This document shows positions 13,980-27,400 of a DNA stretch of 64,000 nucleotides, piece by piece. The notes under the pieces were generated by a model. That model searched no databases and had not been told where the DNA came from. It saw only the letters and a list, made by a program, of their open reading frames with translations. The stretch comes from Lumbricus terrestris (Eukaryota; Annelida; Clitellata; Crassiclitellata; Lumbricidae): positions 26,037,078 to 26,101,077 of the forward strand of contig OX457042.1 of assembly GCA_949752735.1 (NCBI GenBank). Direction: 5' to 3'. Every line of letters begins with the position of its first letter. Position 1 is the stretch's first letter. The position numbers were made by a program, and so were the translations under genes.

Positions 13980-14013
<34 letters not shown>

Positions 14014-14015
14014 TG

Positions 14016-14049
<34 letters not shown>

Positions 14050-17000
14050 TGTATGTATGTATGTATGTATGTATGTATGTATGTATGTATGTATGTATGC
14101 ATGCACGAGCATAGGTTGGAATGCATAATTATTGTTCCCAAATTTTTGCTGACTGTTGTTATAGCCTATAAATTGCGCATCTGGTGCTGTATTTATTGCT
14201 ATATTTGTTGTTGTTGTTCCTCTTCTATGGATAACGAGGTTCAACAAAGACAAATTTAGAAGACGAGGCAGAAGTTGGATGAGAGATAAAATGATAATGA
14301 TGTCAAGTAAAGGGAATGAGGAAGAGGAGGCGGTTGAAACGAGAGAAGTAGAAAAGGAAAAATAGAAATGGAAGCAGAAGTGGAATAAGACATCAGGTGG
14401 ACTTATTCTATTCTATTCTATTTTCCAATAATGTGGCAGTATACATGTACTTATTCGAAAATGTCACTGTATCCCATCCAAATCATTTTGACGTCGTAAG
14501 CATGCAGCCAAAGCTGTCCAATCTCCCATTTATGCACTTTGGCACCTGGTACAGTGCTGTAAACAGACGGTATGCAATGTGTTTCGGCTATAGGTACATT
14601 ACAATAAATACAATGTGGCATATATTTGTCAGCATATCCATGAATAAATACAGATTCGTACATCTAGCCTATAATAATGCATGATATTACAATATCACAA
14701 TGCACACAATAATGCAGGAGGCCTATATGTATTAGTCGAACTAATACTTACATACTTGCATACATACATACATTCATCTACATAGAGACATTGAAATGTG
14801 ACGTTGCATACAATTAATGGTACAGCTTCTCGGGATACAAAAGAATGCTTTAAAGAGTCCTGCTTAATAATGGTAATTTTATCTTGCATAGAACAATTAT
14901 AAATGGCATCAAAATAGCCATGCAGCCAATGTCCGCTGGATTCGATGTGATTTAGGAAACAGTCACGGAATCAATGAATGAGATGCACGATCACCAAACG
15001 AGATCAACGGGATCTTATTATAGTGGAGATAATAATTTATGACGTGGCACGGTGGCAGATAATAATTTATGACGTGGCAGATAATTATTTATGACGTGGC
15101 AGATTAGCAGACATCCAATAAGATCGATAGGAAAAGAGTTAACGTAATTATCCGGCAAGAGCAAGTTCCTCTATCATCTATATAATGGAGGACCACGCGC
15201 ACTTTAACCTGCACATCATCGGCATACGGGTTGACCGATGGACAGAAACTTAGTTTTAAAAAGGGGAATGTCAGCAGAGTACCAGTCCTTGTGTGTTCGC
15301 AGAACTTAAACGGTTGAAGTTAAACCTGACCCATGGCGTCCTATAATAGAGTCTCGTCTCCAAGAAGCGTGAAGGCTTGCCAGTGCCAGTCCCAAGCCTG
15401 GATAAAGGAGGAGGGCGACACTAATCATCTTTGATATGGCAGTGTCGTTAAACATGTAGCAAGCAAGAAGCGTGAAGCGTCTGCATGAGCACGGCCGTGA
15501 GATCAAATTGAAACCAAAAGAGCAGAAGGTCCAAATGAATAATATAAAGCCAGACGATGTAATTATAGCTTAGCTTCAGACGCTGTGTAACAGAATACCG
15601 TGGTTAAACACATCGAAGGCAGAGGAGACATGAAAAAATGCGAAAGGCGTCAGATGTGACTTATCAGTTATTCAGAGAGAAGACAGACCAGTCGGTGGTA
15701 TAGGATTTATGCAATGTATGCACGGGCTCGCCTCTCGGATGTCAACTTGTATGACTACATGGAGATATGCATTATGTAGGTCCCATGTTCTCACATTACT
15801 GCCTTCCGTACAGTATTCCTATCGATGAACGCGCCATCCCGTTTTGTATGTATGTGCACTTGCTCTAGCGCCCCTTCAAGTTTCTACTCAGAAGCGCTCC
15901 CGACTACAGCGCAGACACTGAATCGGAGCTTCACACCGAGCGCTGAGCAATTGCGACCGAAGGACTTGCTCAAGATCCCTACGTTGCAGCTTAAGGCGTA
16001 TTCGAACCTACAACCTTCGGCTGCAAGTCAACATAGCGAACTTACCCACTAAACCACCGCTGGTATACATTGCTTGATCTTTCTTACTTTACTTTACTGT
16101 ACGTTATATAGGACGTTATACAAATAATGATAATAATACTAGGTGTGTATAGTGTACATAGCTTACTTGAGCTGATGTGTTCTTTAGTCATTTCCAGAGA
16201 CCCCCAGTGCATCCCGTGGACCAAGATCAATCAACCGGAACTAGCATCGGCAACAATCATTTCCGCCAATCAACGAATCCACCGCACGTCGACGACAACA
16301 AAACAAGAAAGCAGGTCGGTTCAGCACGCATGCGCACTATTGACCAACTATAGTTGACCATTGACCAACCAGTCAACTGGTGGACTGATTGGTCAAACGA
16401 CCCGACTCGTATGAGTACCCCGGTCCATCGGAGTTCGTTATATCTCAAGATATAACGAAGCCCGATGAATCGGGTCCCTGGCAGGTATTGTAAAGCCCCC
16501 TGCCAGGTATTTACCAGGGCGATCATTTAAGACGCCATACAGGCAAAGGCGATTTCTTTTATCACCTTCTGTGTGCCAGATAGATCGTTTCTTTCCTCCG
16601 ATTGGTCAATGCAGTTATACTGGAACCTAGGCAACTGACATTATGACGTCACAGTATGTTCTACGTCATAAGAACCATTTCGTCATGTGTTATTGTAGCA
16701 AACATGAAGTAATCCTACGCGATGCAATACAATGCGTTATTTTTTTTAGTTCGCTATACATTTAATCCTATTTGGGATGAATCTGGATCGAAACAGTTTT
16801 GAGGTGAATATAATTGAGTTGACCTATACTAGATGTTCGCATAAGAACGGTAACTAAAATATTCATATCGCCGCAAGAGTGTCGCATTGGCAAGCCTTTA
16901 GTACTTTAGTAGGTCAGGCAGACAGACAAACAGATAGACAGACAGACAGACAGACAGACAGGCAAGCGGAAGGACACGTGGTAGGCATGTAAAACAGAAG

Positions 17001-20000
17001 ACTGGTCTTAGGATATAGACAACGAGTCTTGTGTGTTAAGCGACGGGGGCCTCCTCTTTTTGACAATGAGCGTTCTGTTTCAGGTCACGGATCGGCAAAA
17101 CCATAATATCGAGGACCGAAGTATAAACGCTATCTTTGGACATTATCTATTGACGACACCAAGCCTAACCCTTACCCTAACCGACCCCCACGCCGCCTAA
17201 CCTGACCCTAACCGATGCTTCTGTCCCCGATACTACAGTTACGCCCACGACACTTCTCTTTTTGGTGACGGGACTTGTGGTTTAAGTGACGGAGTGATTA
17301 GCCCAGTTTCTCTGTGTTTTCTACTTTCATATTATGCCTACATGAACACACGTTTGTTGCGGTTTATTAATATACATATAAGCGTGTACAAATTCACTCA
17401 TTAATCGCTGCAGGTATGCGTTTAGTGTAGCCTATTATAGTCAATGTTATGTTTACGTGTAGGCCTACCATGTTATGCGTTCATGTGTTTTCTTGTCCTG
17501 ATATTATAATCTCTGCTCTACGTATTGACTGCGACTCAGTATAATTGATCTATTTGTTTGATGAGAGCTATAAAAATTTATGGTTATTGTTATGGTCGTG
17601 ATTGTGTACACTTGCTAAAAGTCCGTTTCTCCCTGTTTGTCTCAGTGCAAAGGATAAAGTTTAGTCTGCATGGAGCCGGAATAAAATCGTAAACTCAAAT
17701 GAATGTTTCTAGTGGAGGTATATAATTATAGACCTAGGAATATAATATGCTCAAGTAAATCAGTCCAGCCGATCATTTAGTTGATCTTATTTCGTTTTTC
17801 CAATTATGACTCTGGCTATCATGTTTCAGTGGAAAACTGTACAGTGCAAGTCGACTAAATATGCTCTCGCTTTCATCCGAAAGCATGCTCTTGAACGTTT
17901 GCCAAACAGTTTTAACGTCACAGCGAAGAGATGACTATATGATACATTTCTAAGTAATTGCAAAAACTTGTTCAAAGTTTCTAATAAATGACATAGATGT
18001 GGATTCAAACCATTTAATCAAAATGACTCGAATTTAACCCTTTTGAGGCTGCATGCACGGCCACGGATGAAATTCCTCTAATGGAAGTTAGGTACCTGAA
18101 TTCAGAACACATCATTTTGCTTTAAATATCCGAATTATTACCATCATGACATTTCCGAGTAATAAAATAGAATGCTATAAATAAGTTTTTTCTCCGGAAA
18201 ATGGCAATGTTTATGAGATGATAAAACGTATATAAAGCAGGATTGGCTATAATGCTACAAAAGAAAGAATATGCTGATGAAAGGCATTCACGATTATCCG
18301 TGCATGTAACACCGACCGACTGACCGAACTATATACCGCCTACATGTATTATAGCTCTATAAAAGAGCTCTCTGTTTCAAATCTGTTATTTATGCCTAAT
18401 TGTCTTGCTAAAAACGCGTTGTCCGGACAATATAATTTTTCTGAGTCGGACAATTCGGAGCGGACAATTCAAACCCGATCGTCCACTTTTCGCTTAAAGC
18501 GTTAAACAGAAGTCGGATTGATGGAAATAATTCTTGCTTCAATAGAAGTTGGATTTATAATGAGAGCAAGTGTTGCTTAGATAGAAGTTGATTGATGGAA
18601 AATTTTTGATTAAATAGAAGTTGGTTAGCCTAATTGGAAGTTGGATTTATGTAGCTTAATCAATTGTTGCTGAAATCGAAGTAGTATTGATGAAAATAAT
18701 GCTTGCTTCAATAGAAGTTGGATTGGTGAAAATAATGCTTGCTTCAATAGAAGTTGGATTGATGAGAATAATGAAAATAGGCAAGCAGTAACAGAGAATG
18801 AAAGAGACAGCCGACGACATATAGACAGAAAGACAGACCAGCCAAGCAGGCATGCAAACAGACTGCAGAAGCAACGATCAAAGAGCGCCTGTATACGAAC
18901 AAATGTAAAAAAAACCGAAACCCTGGACTTGCCTGCATGAGGGAGTCCCAACAATCTTCGTGCATCCAAACTGTCGCCTGATCGCACATGAACTCACGAA
19001 GTGCTGTTAGCCATCAAAGCCGGCGGCATGCACAAGATGAACTCAGCGATAATATCAGCGAACGGTCTTGTGAGAAACAGAGAGATAACCGTGGAATTGC
19101 CAACAAAGTGTCATGGTAAAACCACTTCACCCATCTAGGATAAGCTAGGATAAGCATAGCGGAACCACCTGACCTACCTATAGTAAACAACTGGTACTAC
19201 CTGTTGCAGAATCCATATGATAAAATGTCTACTATTCAATAGTAGCCTAGTAGCTGTTTATTGACAAAGCATCAACCAAGTACAAAATAACAGCAATCAG
19301 TACAAGCTCAATGACTTTCGAGAGATTGGTGCATAAGTCAAAGGAATAATCTAAAAAGGTCGTATGGACTCGCTGAGGCTGGATTGACTCTTCCTTTCTC
19401 AATAACATTTGGCTGTTGTAAAACAGTGCAAAGAACAACATGTTATACATGAAATGAAGAAAAACATAAAAATGCGTATACGTGAAGCCAGTGAAACTTA
19501 AACCTGCGCCTGCAGCGTGTACTGAATCTAATCTAACCGACGAATTTATATAGCTCTATGGCATTTCATGAGGCTGCCGAATCCATGGGCTCTGCGGAGC
19601 CAAAGAGTAAGCTTAAATTTGAGACGAAATGAAAATACATTGCCTTCGGTAAATGAGATATATATGGCACTAACGCCGATGTGGAAAATAAATGGGACGT
19701 ACGTCACCCGATGCAACATGGGATTACATGTCTGACGGTTGCATTGTATTTGAGCCACCAATGTATTAAGCATTTATTAAGCACCTCTAGAAGGGTGAAC
19801 CGTTCAGAGGCGCTCCCAGTGCGTAAGGCCCCGCGTGAAGAAGCAGGTTATGAGAAGAGAAACTACAAGTTAGAGGTGTAGCCTAGAGTGAACAGAAGGA
19901 GAAAGCGCATTCCAAAGAGAAGTAGGCTACCAATTGAGGCAAATGATCGAGACTGAGTCATTGCAGTGTCTAGTGTGTCTATATAGTGTTTCAAGAGCGA

Positions 20001-21388
20001 CGAACCAAGAGGCCAAGTCTGTCAGATGAACGAAGTGGACAGTGGAAGGAAGCTGAGTGAGGACGAAGTATATATGACATCAGCCGTTGGTTTGCCGTCC
20101 TCGCTGGTCTCCCAAACTGCCGGATACGCCAGCTTCAGTCTGTCCTCAACTGCGCCGCCCGAGTCGTCGCTGATTTGCCCAAATTCTCGCATATATCAGC
20201 ATATATGCGTGACACGCTGCACTGGCTTCCGGTCGTGGACAGAACGATATTCAAGATCATCGTTATGGGACGAGCGTCAGTGGTTGGCCTGGCGCCAGAA
20301 TACATTCGGGAACTTTGTATTCCCGTCTCCAGCCAACCAGGTCGTCGGTCTCTGCGCTCTGCGACTCGTGGGGACTTGATAGTCCCACGCTCCCGTACAG
20401 TGATGCGGACACACCGCGCCTTCTCGTGTATTGGACCTTCATACTGGAACAGTCTTCCTTTGGCAATTCGTGATGCTGCGTTGCGTGTTTCCCATGAAAC
20501 ATTCTCAAAGTTAATTAAGTCGCACTTGTTCAGAACTGCCCGGTAGCTGCGTTAAGCGCCTTCGTGAGGTTATTGTAAGGCGCTATATAAATGTTCATAT
20601 ACATACATACATACATACATACATACATACATACATACATACAGCCAGATATTTCACTATTTCGAAGATTGTTGTGATGCTTTAAATTTTGAAAGGTGTG
20701 CAATTTTGAACGGATTTGAATAGGCGTGAATAAACCGATAAATGTCGGCAAATTGATTCTATATAGATTCAGATTTAATATAGCCTATATGTAGTCAGAG
20801 CAAACATTTCTAGTTTTCTAACTCGCAATTTTGTAAATGTCTTGATTATGGTTGTCGTCGCTACACCAGTCAATCGTTCTCTCAATCAATCCTGTCATCT
20901 AAATCGAATGAAGTATAGGTTTGCTGATAAGCAGAGTTTAGCCTAATCTCTAGGCGTCCAGTGGAAGTGGGAGAAAGTCCAACTCGTACCATTCCCCTAC
21001 ACGCGTCAGAAAAGCATATACTGTAAATTTCACGACCCCTCCTATAGAACAGTTCGACACCCCTTGCATATAGGGTCGCCCTACTTCTTCTTCCAGGCTT
21101 GGGTCTGGCACTGGCTGGCGCCAAGATTGTCTGAGTGGAATGATCTTTGGCTGGCCCTTAGCACGGCCGTGTAATGCCCGGACGTCCAGTGGCGGAGGTC
21201 AACAAGGCTTACATGCAGGCCAACGTCGAGACTATATATTATGAAAAGAATTAATTATACCAACGCGTCAAGACTCTCAGGACTATATTATACGTCTGCT
21301 TCGGGTGGAAGGTTACAAGGAAATCGCAAGGTTAATTATTGCGCTAACAGCGGATATAGAAGCAATTGGAAAAGAGATCATATATATA

Positions 21389-21441
<53 letters not shown>

Positions 21442-24400
21442 TACAACTGAAGTCTAGAAAGAGTCGCCTATCATGGTATAAGCTTAATCAGACATATGCG
21501 CCGACAGCAGTGGCGAGAAAACAGAGGCGGGTGTATAATGAAAGATGTCGTGAGATTGCCCGGATAACCTACAGAAGATAATTGTCAGCAGATGATAATG
21601 TCAAAGGTAAAAACAAGCACGGTAGGCCTCGAAGACAAACCTATCCACAACCGTGCTTAGGAGACAAGGTAATTCTCGTCCATGCTAGGAATGGTAATGG
21701 TTCCGCATGCGCGAGACACGCATGTGCATGGCGAGACTATTCCCAGACTAATTATAGGTATAGGCCTATGCTATACGTAATTGCCTGGGGGAAATAGCTC
21801 TTAGAACTGAGGTTACATGAAATCATGAGGTAAACAAGGACGATTATAGAGGCCGATATAGCAACTCATTATAAAAATAACATCCAATGAAGGCACTTCA
21901 TTTACTGTTATTTTTTAATCAGTTGCTTTATCGATTGAAGGCTAAGTTACAGCACCGATATGCAGCTTGCATCTACATCGGTGGCCAAATAAAGAAGCGC
22001 AAGAGAGCCAATCAAGGACAGATAGCCAGCCAGAAAATAATGGAACCAATTAAGAATGGTTATTATCCGTCTATTTATAGACACGTACTCGTGAAACTAA
22101 TTTCCACAAATTTAATTACTGCTATTATTGTACACGACATTCTTGTCCTTCTCATGGGCGGAGACCTGGGCGGAGACTGGGGTGGGGGACGGAAAGAGGC
22201 AAAAATTTCTGACGACCTATTTTCCGAAATCTCGAAAAAATTCTATATTCGTCGACAAAAAAGTTGATGACCTTTTTTTAGTCATCCGCCGAAATCCCGA
22301 AAAAGTTTTTTTTAAGTCTTGACGCTCAACGATTGGGGGGACAAATGCAATGGGCCGTCCCCCCCAACACCTCCATTGGGGGATCGTCTCCTCTGTCCCC
22401 CTAGATCTCCGCCCTTGGTCCTTCTAAACCTCTCTGGCTCATCAGTCCTATGAAACTGACCTCAGCCTTTATTAAGCCAAAACAAAGAGGAATAACCTGC
22501 ATTTATTAGTGAGCTCAACACATACACGCAGACAGTGCCAGACACACACAGTCACACACCCAAACATAAGCACATACACACGCACAAAGGCATACTAAAA
22601 AAACACCGCAGCGTTCTCATACATATATGATGCACAATATATGATATCGTGGATTGATGTCTTTGTCTTATTATAATTATGGTTGTTTAATGTTTATATG
22701 CCTCATTGCCTAGTAGGATGTGTATCAGGGCTTAAAGTGTGCCTGGACGGCCATGGACGGCGTCCATGCACTTATTTTTAAATCTGAACGCCGTCCTGCC
22801 ATTTACCGGCCAGCACAGCCTGGAAAAAGTAAGGGGCGTCCAGGCACTTATTTTTCCACACTTTAAGCGCTGATGTGTGTGTGTGTCACTATGTGTGTCA
22901 CTGTGCGTGACATTGTGTGTGACATTGTGTGTGACACTCTGTGTGTGTTCAATGTTCATGTTTGCGTGAATAATTTTTCATTCTATATTTTTCAACGATA
23001 CATGCATGGATGGCAATAATAGGCTACATGTAAGAGGGACCTCCGAGGTCACTTCTGTAATAGGTCTTCCTCTTGTATCCCAAAGCTACCGTAAATTCAG
23101 TTAATTGTCAACCACAAGTTTTTCTCGGAAGAATAAATGACTTGTCAATGACATTACAGCAGATAATCATAATCTAATGGGTGTTTCCGGTCCCCAGGCT
23201 CCCAGCATCAGAGTGGACGAATGAAATATGAATTCCCGAGAATCCCAGTGTGCTCACTTGATTGAATTCCGTCAAATTTTGGGCTGTGATGGAGACTTTA
23301 TATATTATGCAACAATGGGTCATCGAGATTTTAATTGCATGGAAGCCTTGCAAAATGTGCTGCGTTTTCGGATTCTAGAAGCAGTTTTCCACTACGACCT
23401 TTAAAATGTCTATTCACACTTGATTCACAGGCATTTCGGAGCGGACAATTCGGAGCGGACAATTCGGAGCTGACAATTCGGAGCTGACAATTCGGAGCGG
23501 ACAATTCGGAGCGGACAATTCGGAGTTCTAAGGTCATTCTCGTCAATTCAGCTTCTATTGAAGCAAGAATTGTTTTCATCGATCCAACTTCTATTGAAGC
23601 GCGAATTATTTTCATCAGTCTCACTTTTGTTTAAGTATTAAAATATTTTCAGCAATCCAACTTCAATTTAAGCAAAAAATTCGTCGACCTGATCCGAATT
23701 GTCCGCTCCAAATTTTCCCATCCACTCTGAATTGTCCGTTCCGAAATACCAGGACATCTCACACTCGCACCTTCGGCTGTCGGAGAACATCTGTATGATT
23801 GACCGAAAGAGAATCATTAACAAATATTGACAAATATATTAAGTAAATATACTAATTGGCAAATATATTAAGCGGTACCAGGTAGAAGTAATTTTGAGGC
23901 GCTCCCGAATGCAGAGCGGACACTGCATCGGAGTTTTACGCCGAAGCGCTGAGCAATTGCGAGTGAAGGACTTGCCCAAGGTCGCGGCGAGGTGGATTCG
24001 AACCTTCCGGCTTCAAGGCAACGACGCCACCACTACACCACCGCGCCCCACAATAGATTTGTATAGAAGTCAGACCCTTTTCTTGGCATGCATGGTCATT
24101 ATATTCAGCGATGTAGGTTATAGGCTTCCTGCATATCAGATTAAAGTAATTATTACTGTCTGTAGGAAGCCCCCTATATATGGAATATAATTATTATATT
24201 CTATCTGAGTATAATGGTATTTTATTTTATTATTATTATTTTTGACGCGCCTAAACAAAAATAGAATCGTGCACGAAGACGCGTATGAGGGAAGTCTACT
24301 CACAAAGTCACAAAGCATCTTGAACAAATTAAGTCTTGAGGTTTCTTAGAAGAGCGATAACGATGAGGATTTCGAATAAAGTCCGGAAGGTCATACCGTT

Positions 24401-27400
24401 CAGTCGTATACCGTTTATCGCGTGACATGGTTTCCCCCTTGAATATCTTCCCCGGAGGTTCTATTTTGAAGCAGATTCTCCTCGAATATGATAGGTAATA
24501 CTCATTATACATCTTGAACAATTAATCTTGAGGTTTCTTTTCTTTGAAGAGCGATAATGATGAAAATCTGCGAATAAAGTCCGGAAGTTCATTCCATCCA
24601 CTCAGCCGGTGTCACGAAATAGAGTATCCCCCGTATTAATTGTATACCCCCAATAGCTTTAAGGGTGATAGAATATCACGTGACACCGATTGCAAGGTGT
24701 CGCGTGACAGTGGCTCCTCCCTAAAAGCTATCCCTAGCTGGAGACTCTATTTCGAAACAGATTCTCCTCCCGGCGGATCTGTTTAAAAATAAATTCACCC
24801 CTCCTATACGAGAATCAGAGGAGTGCATCTTATTAATGTGACGTACCCCCTCTGGGCGAAAACAGGCCATAGATTCGACCTGTGCACCGGGAGGGGCGTT
24901 CCGTGCTGTTGCTGAACTGAAGGTGCAATGAAAGATTGATTATTGTCTGATTGTGCGCTATATAAATGCGCGGACTTGTCAGGTCTACCGTAGGCCAGGC
25001 TAGACACAGGTTCGTGTAGCTCAACAACAGTCTTCCTTCGAAGGGTGGAGGACATGATCGGAGAGGTTCCCCATCGGCTCAGATTCCGGTTCAAATCCTT
25101 TATGGCCGACGACAACCGTTCTAACATCGGGCCTAAAATCTCAAGAACCTCCTCTTCTGCACTGCTCATTCTTAGTTGTTCCGTTATAAAACTTATATAC
25201 AAATGCAGTCACTGGAGTTTTGAATATTTAATATAACAGCAAAAAGGCTCAAGCACATTAAAATACACCATACAAATGATTCTACCTCTATAGTCACTGG
25301 GCATGTATAGAAATACGAACTCGATAATAATAACAATAATAATATAGAAATGAAGAAATCTATCAAGAATATTTCCCAGGACTTCTACGGGGCCAGGGAC
25401 AATAAACCTCGGGGCTCCTTAAGCTAGCGTCAGTACAAGACATACAGGGCAACCCCAACTAAGTAAGAGGGACTCGATGACGGTCACTCCTCAAAGCGAG
25501 TTAGTCTCTCATACCTTCATCCGGGCAGAGCGGAACAAGGGACGACGACTCCTTCTCAAACGCACGGGGGCATGCAGTCTCTTCCTTCAGAGTTCAGACG
25601 AACGGGGGATCGATGGAGACGAGGGTGGGCCTCTTTCAGCCAGAGACAAGGGACGATGGAGGTCTTCCTCACTGGACGACGGGGCGATCTGGGCAGAAGC
25701 CGTCGACAGGCATGTCCTCCTCTGTCGACGGGGAGAAGACGTTGGCAACCGACGAGCAGACGGGATCTCGTCCTTCGTCTTCGGTTAACCGCTCTTCCTC
25801 TTTCTAACGGCCAGTCGGTCGACTGCCGGGATCAGTCCTTCCATGCAAGCTGCAGGATCTTCCGACGACGCCACTTCCTATGGCCACATCTTAGACTGAG
25901 AGCCAAGACGAATCTCAGGGGTTCCTTATATAGGCTAGACGGCGGCCAGGTCTGGAAAGTATTAATTTCAGGTCGGATTCAGTGCCGTGCAAACCCGGCC
26001 AATTATTCAAACCAGTTTCTTCTTTCCCGGATCTTCTGACAACTTCTCGGCTCATTGCCGATTCGACAAGAGCACTTAATTTCGGCCTGCCGGCCCTTTT
26101 AATCTGGGAGGTCTATCTACTCTCGCCGCTCCAGCCAGGGCAGAGCAATTAATAATAAGTACTGAGGGTTGGGGTGGTCCGCTGGGGTGGGAGTCTTTAC
26201 TTACAAAACAATAGATCTTTGTTGGGCGGATCTACCACAGGCATTCCAAGGGGGAGGGTAAGGGGGTTGGGATGACTAATTCCCAGGGGAACCTAGATTA
26301 CAGGCTATTAAAGGCGCTACATAAAATACATGGCTGGAAAGACATGGATACAAATAATAAAGGGACGAGAAAACATGAATCGTCACACTCTCGCGTTCCC
26401 TGGACAAGGACGTTGCTAGGGTTAGAAGCAATGTCCGTACTAAAAACATAACCTTTTTCAGAAAAGTGATCCTATCAAACTTAAAATGAAAAATGGTTAT
26501 ATGCATTCACATAGTTACTCAGAAATCCTAATCAGTGTCCACTTACAACAATCAATACTCATAAGTAAATTAAAATCATGGCTAAAAACTGTTCAAATGT
26601 TCAAGGACAGTTAAGTACAAAACGACATCCACTATAACTTTATCCAAGCAACAATTGCTACAATTAAAATAATGTTCACTGGCTTATGCTCATCCGTGGG
26701 AAAATCACTCTAAAAGTCCAATTCTTGACCAAGCCATCAATGATCCAATCCTCTTCTTCAGTCACAACAAATAAAACAAAACTAGGTCACTGGTTATCTC
26801 AATAAACACGTACTTCCATCAAAATCTGTATGTCCTCAAACATCTGTCTCAGGGATAAGTCACTTAACCATCCTACCTCAGACACTCAAATCTACTAAGC
26901 CAGTCCCAAACACACTATCGTCAAATCAGGTCTCTTGGATTCTCGGTCGGTGTTTCAGGTTCACCTGCAAAACTACACGACCTACCAATACCTATTAAAA
27001 TCTCTCATAAACTCGTCATGGGCCGTTTTGGTATGGTGCTACAAGTCTCACTTAGGAGCCAGCAAACCATCCTATACCCAGACATATAAACTCACCACTC
27101 ACTTCCACAACTCCCAGGGGACAAGCATCTTAGCTTCAAGTACCAATCAGGCACGTCAGGGGCACACGTCTCATGTTTAGACAACGGCTTAGCACATTCC
27201 AAAGCATCAATGGCAACAAAAGGACAAGTGGGCCATACAAGCAACGCATAAACAGGTTAAAATCTTACAAACAAAATCCTTCTTCAGCTATCTCAAATGT
27301 TCTAACGTTGGGGAAAAAGGGACAGTGGTCATCAAATCCTCAGCACTATGCATAAATCAAACATAATCATTCTTCATAATCAGCTCCAAGCTAAACAAGT

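Noticed and set aside
13502..14259. Overlapping long frames on both strands (YIHT and VCMY repeats)
   Set aside because: All are translations of one GTAT tetranucleotide array.
17161..17215. CCCTAAC-like strings resembling telomeric repeats
   Set aside because: Only a few degenerate copies; not a tandem telomere array.
25477..26039. Plus-strand frames of 103 and 155 codons, repeated exactly at 30284-30846
   Set aside because: They lie in the LTRs opposite the element's own coding strand, overlap in different frames, and show no recognisable domain.
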